Of a DNA stretch of 8,317 nucleotides, positions 5,209 to 8,317 are shown piece after piece. Source of the stretch: RGIG8748 sp045646525 (GTDB taxonomy: Bacteria; Bacillota; Clostridia; UMGS1810). A model generated the notes under the pieces. That model was not told where the DNA came from, made no database searches, and worked only from the letters and a program-made list of their open reading frames with translations. The first letter of the stretch is position 1. The number at the start of each line of letters is the position of its first letter. A program made the translations under genes and the position numbers. The stretch spans positions 1 to 8,317 of the forward strand of contig JAZRKX010000003.1 in NCBI GenBank assembly GCA_045646525.1. The letters are read 5' to 3'.

Positions 5209-5795
5209 TACTTTACACCCCGAAACGAAAGTCTGTGTATGGGGCACGGACCATACTTTTGTATTGCCTCAAGATGCTCCTTTGTACCGTAACCCTTGTG
5301 CTTCTTGAAGTTGTATTCGGGATATACGCTGTCGAGCTCCATGATGTATCTGTCTCTGGAAACCTTGGCGAGGATGGAAGCCGCCGCAATAGACATACTC
5401 TTGGCATCACCCTTAACTATGGTTTCATACGGCACGCTCATCTCACCGCAGCGGTTGCCGTCTATAAGCGCTATATCAGGCTTTATCGAAAGTGAAGAAA
5501 CTGCCATATTAAAGCATTTCAAAGTGGCATTTAGTATATTTATTCTGTCTATCTCTTTTTCATCTACAGACACTATAGAATATGCAAGAGCTTTATCGAT
5601 GATAACATCGAACAGTTCTTCTCTCTTCTTTTCCGTGAGTTTTTTTGAATCGTTTATCTCGGGAATGTACACTCCTTTTTCGAATATAACTGCCGCGGCA
5701 AACACAGGTCCTGCAAGCGGACCTCTGCCAGCCTCGTCTACACCTGCAATGTATTTGCACCCGTTTTCGTAATACTTATTTTCAAATTCGAGCAT
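5208..5795 (-). CDS. rnhB: Ribonuclease HII
   Basis: RNase HII cuts the RNA strand of RNA-DNA hybrids and removes single ribonucleotides wrongly built into DNA. The 195-residue protein has the complete active site: D20 and E21 in GVDEAGRGPLAGP, D112 in LIDGNR and D130 in VKGDAKS. The SIAAASILAKVSRD block (135-148) and KGYGTKEH (167-174) are also typical. Length is normal for the family. The chosen start is the ATG at 5795, 8 bases after GGAGG; an in-frame TTG immediately before it is only 5 bases from that site and is less likely. The ribosome binding site lies in the end of rbgA and the gene begins 3 bases after the rbgA stop, so rbgA, rnhB and yraN form one unit. Confidence 0.96.
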   Translation of the reverse strand: MLEFENKYYENGCKYIAGVDEAGRGPLAGPVFAAAVIFEKGVYIPEINDSKKLTEKKREELFDVIIDKALAYSIVSVDEKEIDRINILNATLKCFNMAVSSLSIKPDIALIDGNRCGEMSVPYETIVKGDAKSMSIAAASILAKVSRDRYIMELDSVYPEYNFKKHKGYGTKEHLEAIQKYGPCPIHRLSFRGVK

Positions 5796-5798
5796 CAA

Positions 5799-6662
5799 TT
5801 ATTCCTCCGTAAAATCCGACGGCTTTTCGAGGGATATCCTGCCAAGCTTAGAGCCACGGAATTCATCTAAAAGTATCTTGGCGGCACGCTCGGTATCTAT
5901 CTCTCCGCCCGAAACTACAAATCCTCTCTTTCTGCCCAGAAGCTCCAGAAGTTCATAACCCTCAAGCTCATCAAAATCCGTCATCTTATATCTGTCTGTA
6001 AGACTTTGGGGATAAAGCTTCTTTAAAGTAGTGAGAAGCTTGCAGGCTATTTCCTCCAAATCCATTATTTCGTCCTTTATAGCTCCTGTAAATGCGAGCT
6101 TTTCGCCTACAGATACATCCTCAAACTTGGGCCACAAGATACCCGGTGTATCCAGAAGCTCAAATGAATTTGCAAGTCTTATCCATTGCTTTCCTCGGGT
6201 TACTCCGGGACGGTCTCCCGTGATTGCGCTCTTTTTACCAGAAAGTTTGTTTATAAATGAGGATTTACCTACATTGGGTATTCCAACAACCATCATCTTT
6301 ATGGGGCGGTTTACAAGACCGCGCGCTCTGTCATGCTCTATCTTGTCCTTTAATATCTCTTTGCAGGCTGAAAAAATATCATTTAACGGCTTTCCGCTTA
6401 CAGATGAAATGCTTTTTACATGAAGACCTTTTGATACAAAGTACTTTTCCCATTCCGATGTGATTCTGCTGTCGGCAATATCGGATTTATTGAGTACCAC
6501 AAGTCTTGGCTTATTTGGGAATATTTCATCTATTGCTGGGTTTCTGCTGCTTAAGGGAATTCTGGCATCAAGAAGCTCCACAACTATATCTATGAGCTTT
6601 TGATTTTCCTCCATCATTCGTCTTGTTTTGGTCATATGACCGGGATACCATTGTATATCCAT
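5799..6662 (-). CDS. rbgA: Ribosome biogenesis GTPase RbgA (YlqF)
   Basis: RbgA is a GTPase needed for late maturation of the 50S ribosomal subunit. The 287-residue protein shows the circularly permuted motif order of the YlqF/YawG family: NKSD (58-61, G4) comes before the P-loop GIPNVGKSS (127-135, G1), then GVTRG (153-157, G2) and DTPG (171-174, G3). The N-terminal QWYPGHM (4-10) is a hallmark of the subfamily, and the C-terminal helical domain (about 190-287) is the ANTAR-like rRNA-contacting region in known members. Length matches the Bacillus protein. AGGAG lies 6 bases before the ATG. It sits between lepB and rnhB, matching the classic rplS-ylqF-rnhB order with lepB inserted. No promoter was identified; expression probably comes through lepB past the hairpin at 6685-6710. 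Confidence 0.96.
   Translation of the reverse strand: MDIQWYPGHMTKTRRMMEENQKLIDIVVELLDARIPLSSRNPAIDEIFPNKPRLVVLNKSDIADSRITSEWEKYFVSKGLHVKSISSVSGKPLNDIFSACKEILKDKIEHDRARGLVNRPIKMMVVGIPNVGKSSFINKLSGKKSAITGDRPGVTRGKQWIRLANSFELLDTPGILWPKFEDVSVGEKLAFTGAIKDEIMDLEEIACKLLTTLKKLYPQSLTDRYKMTDFDELEGYELLELLGRKRGFVVSGGEIDTERAAKILLDEFRGSKLGRISLEKPSDFTEE
5804..5808 (-). promoter_or_regulatory. Ribosome binding site deciding the rnhB start
   Basis: GGAGG lies 8 bases before the ATG at 5795 and 5 bases before the adjacent TTG at 5798. Spacing and codon choice both favour the ATG, giving 195 residues. The motif is inside the last codons of rbgA. Confidence 0.75.
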
Positions 6663-6684
6663 AATACTCTCCTGTTTAAATTAA

Positions 6685-6710
6685 CGGCACCTCGGATTAC
6701 CGCGGTGCCG
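6685..6710 (-). terminator. Hairpin between lepB and rbgA
   Basis: CGGCACC/GGTGCCG (7 bp), one G-A mismatch, then three more GC pairs close a 4-base loop. On the minus strand it is followed by TTAATTT, an interrupted T tract. It begins 6 bases after the lepB stop. It would make a partial terminator or an RNA processing/stability element that sets the lepB to rbgA ratio. Confidence 0.5.
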
Positions 6711-6716
6711 AATTTA

Positions 6717-7334
6717 TTAATATAATGTACCGAAAGTTTCAAAAGGAAGAAGCCTTATCTGTGCTTTTCCGATTATATTGTCGAGCGGTACCGCGCCGAC
6801 ATCCTTGCTGCGGCTGTCGTGGCTTCTGTTTCTGTTGTCACCGAGCACAAAAACCGTTCCCTCGGGAACAGTAAACGGAAATTCTGTAGCGTTCTGACTC
6901 TTTCCGTATATTTCTTCGGAAATATAATCCTCTTCCAGTGTAACACCGTCTACCACTACTTTGCCGTCCTCTATATCCACAGTCTGTCCCTCAAGCGCAA
7001 TTACTCTCTTTACATATGCGGTATCCTTGTTGGGTGAGCGGTCTTCCTCGCTTATTGAGGGATTGAAGATTATGATATCGCCCTGCTGTGGCTTATTGTA
7101 CGCTATAATTCTTGTAAAGAGTCTGTCGCCATCCTCCAGGGTGGGATACATACTCTCGCCCTCTACCTCCACAAGTGTGAACACAAAATTACGCATAATA
7201 AGGGCTATGATAATAGCCAGTACTATAGAAACTACCCAGTCCATAACTTCCTTCTTCCAGTTCTTAGGTGAAGAATTGCTGATTTCTTCCTGAGGGGTAT
7301 CATTCTCTATGTTGAAATTCTCGTTATTTTCCAT
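6717..7334 (-). CDS. lepB: Signal peptidase I
   Basis: Signal peptidase I removes signal peptides from exported proteins at the outer face of the cytoplasmic membrane. The 205-residue protein is the short Gram-positive type. It has an acidic, asparagine-rich N-terminal tail (1-25), one membrane segment (about 33-54) and an extracellular catalytic domain. S61 in GESMYPTL is the nucleophile and K109 in YVKRVIALEGQTV the general base. The box E motif GDNRNRSHDSR spans 165-175. The start is the ATG at 7334 with GGAGG 9 bases upstream; an in-frame ATG 13 codons earlier lies in a hairpin and lacks a ribosome binding site. The gene follows rplS after a large hairpin, so it may be read through from rplS or start from an unidentified weak promoter. 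Confidence 0.96.
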   Translation of the reverse strand: MENNENFNIENDTPQEEISNSSPKNWKKEVMDWVVSIVLAIIIALIMRNFVFTLVEVEGESMYPTLEDGDRLFTRIIAYNKPQQGDIIIFNPSISEEDRSPNKDTAYVKRVIALEGQTVDIEDGKVVVDGVTLEEDYISEEIYGKSQNATEFPFTVPEGTVFVLGDNRNRSHDSRSKDVGAVPLDNIIGKAQIRLLPFETFGTLY

Positions 7335-7362
7335 ATTAACATACCTCCAATATATAAACAAA

Positions 7363-7386
7363 GCTATGGGCATAATTGACCATAGC
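7363..7386 (-). other. Small hairpin in the lepB leader
   Basis: GCTATGG and CCATAGC form a 7-bp stem with a 10-base loop, about 30 bases before the lepB start. It has no T tract. It may affect lepB translation or be chance; I see no known regulatory motif. Confidence 0.3.
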
Positions 7387-7401
7387 AGTAACAGCGCAAG
7401 T

Positions 7402-7438
7402 TTTGTAAAGAGGACTTATTATAAGTCCTCTTTACAAA
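7402..7438 (-). terminator. Long palindromic hairpin after rplS
   Basis: Two 18-base arms (7402-7419 and 7421-7438) are perfect inverted repeats around a single central base. The core AGAGGACTTAT/ATAAGTCCTCT is followed on the minus strand by TTACAAAAC, so the T tract is short. It begins 7 bases after the rplS stop. The likely role is a terminator or 3' stabiliser for the abundant rplS message that lets some transcription pass into lepB. Confidence 0.6.
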
Positions 7439-7445
7439 TAAATGG

Positions 7446-7787
7446 TTATATTTTCTCTTTAACTCTTGTTGCCTTACCGACTCTGTCACGAAGGTAGTAA
7501 AGTTTTGCTCTTCTGACTTTACCTTTTCTGACAACTTCGATTTTAGCAAGTTTAGGAGAATTTACAGGGAAAGTTCTTTCCACGCCTACACCGTAAGAAA
7601 TTCTTCTTACAGTAAAGGTTTCTGTAATACCGCCGTGTTTCTTGGAAATGATTGTTCCTTCAAACACCTGGATTCTTTCTCTTGTACCTTCTTTGATAAG
7701 CACATGAACTTTAACAGTGTCACCAATGCAAAGTTCAGGAAGGTCTGTTCTTAACTGTGCGCTTGTTAAGCTTTCAATAATATCCAT
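7446..7787 (-). CDS. rplS: 50S ribosomal protein L19
   Basis: L19 is a structural protein of the large ribosomal subunit located at the 30S-50S interface. The 113-residue protein is full length. Characteristic segments are IGDTVKVHV (41-49), ERIQVFEGTII (57-67), GITETFTVRRISYGVGVERTFPVNSPKL (73-100, the family core) and the basic C-terminal RKGKVRRAKLYYLRDRVGKATR. The frame is open for 30 more codons upstream, but the true start is the ATG at 7787, which has GGAGG 9 bases before it and gives the conserved MDIIESL N-terminus. Downstream of trmD, it has its own strong promoter and a structured leader, fitting its need for high expression. Confidence 0.98.
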   Translation of the reverse strand: MDIIESLTSAQLRTDLPELCIGDTVKVHVLIKEGTRERIQVFEGTIISKKHGGITETFTVRRISYGVGVERTFPVNSPKLAKIEVVRKGKVRRAKLYYLRDRVGKATRVKEKI

Positions 7788-7810
7788 ATTATTTATCCTC
7801 CTCTCTCCGT

Positions 7811-7869
7811 AGACGTTCGTGCAAAGCACTAAATTCAGCTCCAACGGCTGATTTTGCAGAGGACCGTCC
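7811..7869 (-). promoter_or_regulatory. Structured rplS leader, candidate L19 autoregulatory element
   Basis: The leader between promoter and ribosome binding site folds into three nested stems: GGACG (7869-7865) with CGTCT (7815-7811), TGCAAA (7858-7853) with TTTGCA (7825-7820), and TCAGC (7851-7847) with GCTGA (7839-7835) around a 7-base loop, separated by asymmetric internal loops. Firmicutes are known to have an L19 leader RNA through which the protein represses its own synthesis. Position and compact fold agree with that, but I cannot confirm a match to the known consensus by eye. Confidence 0.45.
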
Positions 7870-7883
7870 GTATACATTTAGAT

Positions 7884-7912
7884 AGTTTACCATAATTATG
7901 GTAAAAATGCAA
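7884..7912 (-). promoter_or_regulatory. Promoter of rplS
   Basis: TTGCAT (7912-7907), 17 bases, then TAAACT (7889-7884) make a good sigma-A-type promoter about 100 bases before the rplS ATG. It lies in the gap after trmD, so rplS can be transcribed apart from the upstream trmD operon. Confidence 0.75.
7886..7905. promoter_or_regulatory. 20-bp perfect palindrome over the rplS promoter
   Basis: TTTACCATAATTATGGTAAA is a perfect palindrome that fills the promoter spacer and overlaps four bases of the -10 box. The shape and place are those of an operator for a dimeric repressor. It has no loop and is AT-rich, so it is unlikely to be a terminator. I do not recognise the regulator, and no copy was noticed elsewhere in the window. 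Confidence 0.45.
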
Positions 7913-7936
7913 GTGTTTTTTTAAAATTTTTAAAAT

Positions 7937-8317
7937 TTATTTTTCGCCATTTTCAAGCATATCGGGGCGCTTTTCCATAGTTTCTTTCAAAGCCATTTCA
8001 TGACGCCATTTTGTGATAAGAGCATGATTTCCGCTTAAAAGCACATCGGGTACTTCTCTGCCGTGAAAAACGGGCGGTCTTGTATAATGAGGGTACTCTA
8101 AAAGCCCCGAATAATGCGACTCATCGGTAAAACTATCCTCATTTGAAAGCACACCCTCAATCATTCGGCTGACAGAATCTATAACCACCATTGCAGGAAT
8201 TTCTCCTCCGGTTAAAACATAATCACCGATTGAAACCTCTTCATCAACAATTTCATCAATTATTCTCTGGTCTACACCCTCGTAATGACCACATAATATA
8301 ACAATATCATCCATCCT
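7937..8317 (-). CDS. trmD: tRNA (guanine-N1)-methyltransferase TrmD, C-terminal part
   Basis: TrmD transfers a methyl group from S-adenosylmethionine to N1 of G37 in tRNAs with G at position 36, preventing frameshifts. The 5' end of the gene is cut by the window edge; the visible 126 or so codons are about half of the usual 240-250 residues. They contain the SPOUT knot region LCGHYEGVDQR, then SIGDYVLTGGEIPAMVVIDSVSR, GLLEYPHYTRP, and the C-terminal LLSGNHALITKWR and KRPDML. The first visible methionine is internal to the family, so it is not the start. The order trmD then rplS is standard in Firmicutes. No GC-rich terminator follows the stop, so some transcripts may continue into rplS. Confidence 0.96.
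   Translation of the reverse strand, partial: RMDDIVILCGHYEGVDQRIIDEIVDEEVSIGDYVLTGGEIPAMVVIDSVSRMIEGVLSNEDSFTDESHYSGLLEYPHYTRPPVFHGREVPDVLLSGNHALITKWRHEMALKETMEKRPDMLENGEK

Noticed and set aside
5296..5772. Plus-strand open frame of 158 codons
   Set aside because: It lies wholly antisense to rnhB, whose four catalytic residues are intact, and has no recognisable domain.
6031..6423. Plus-strand open frame of 130 codons
   Set aside because: It is antisense to the GTPase motifs of rbgA and has no features of its own.
7788..7877. Longer L19 starting 30 codons upstream
   Set aside because: The extension crosses the structured leader, lies at the predicted transcript start and would bypass the strong GGAGG site before the conserved N-terminus.
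1..8317. CRISPR arrays, insertion sequences, prophage or defence genes
   Set aside because: No regularly spaced direct repeats, transposase, integrase or known defence domain is present; apart from the left 571 bases the window is densely packed core genes.

Overview
The window looks like core chromosome of a low-to-moderate GC Firmicute, most likely class Clostridia. The evidence is the gene order trmD-rplS-lepB-rbgA-rnhB-yraN, strong GGAGG ribosome binding sites, sigma-A-type promoters with 17-base spacers, a Gram-positive-type signal peptidase I, ThyX in place of ThyA, and a TagA/WecG-family glycosyltransferase. The genus cannot be fixed from the sequence. Every gene I can support is on the minus strand, so transcription runs from right to left.

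Right part (8317 down to 4864) is a ribosome-maturation and housekeeping cluster. It holds the 3' half of trmD (tRNA m1G37 methyltransferase), then rplS (ribosomal protein L19) with its own strong promoter, a 20-bp palindrome on that promoter and a structured leader. After rplS comes a long perfect hairpin, then lepB (signal peptidase I), another hairpin, and the tightly packed rbgA (50S assembly GTPase), rnhB (RNase HII) and yraN (UPF0102, nuclease-like fold). L19 and RbgA both act on the 50S subunit.

Middle part (4790 down to 2819) is a class I aminotransferase of the aspartate aminotransferase Ib type with a clear promoter. A hairpin with a short T tract separates it from a histidine-phosphatase (phosphoglycerate-mutase-like) gene, which has no visible promoter and is probably reached by readthrough.

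Left-middle part (2812 down to 572) is a compact three-gene operon behind a near-consensus promoter: tagA/wecG-type glycosyltransferase, thyX and tmk. ThyX makes dTMP from dUMP and Tmk phosphorylates dTMP to dTDP, so the last two are consecutive steps. The glycosyltransferase is the odd partner.

Left end (571 to 1) is not protein-coding. It holds a 16-bp hairpin after tmk, a compact multi-stem element (about 400-493) with two mutually exclusive pairings, a terminator-like hairpin, a tRNA-Arg(CCG) gene with encoded CCA followed by a strong terminator, and one more GC-rich hairpin. I see no phage, IS element, CRISPR array or defence system. The multi-stem element at 400-493 is the best candidate for something undescribed.
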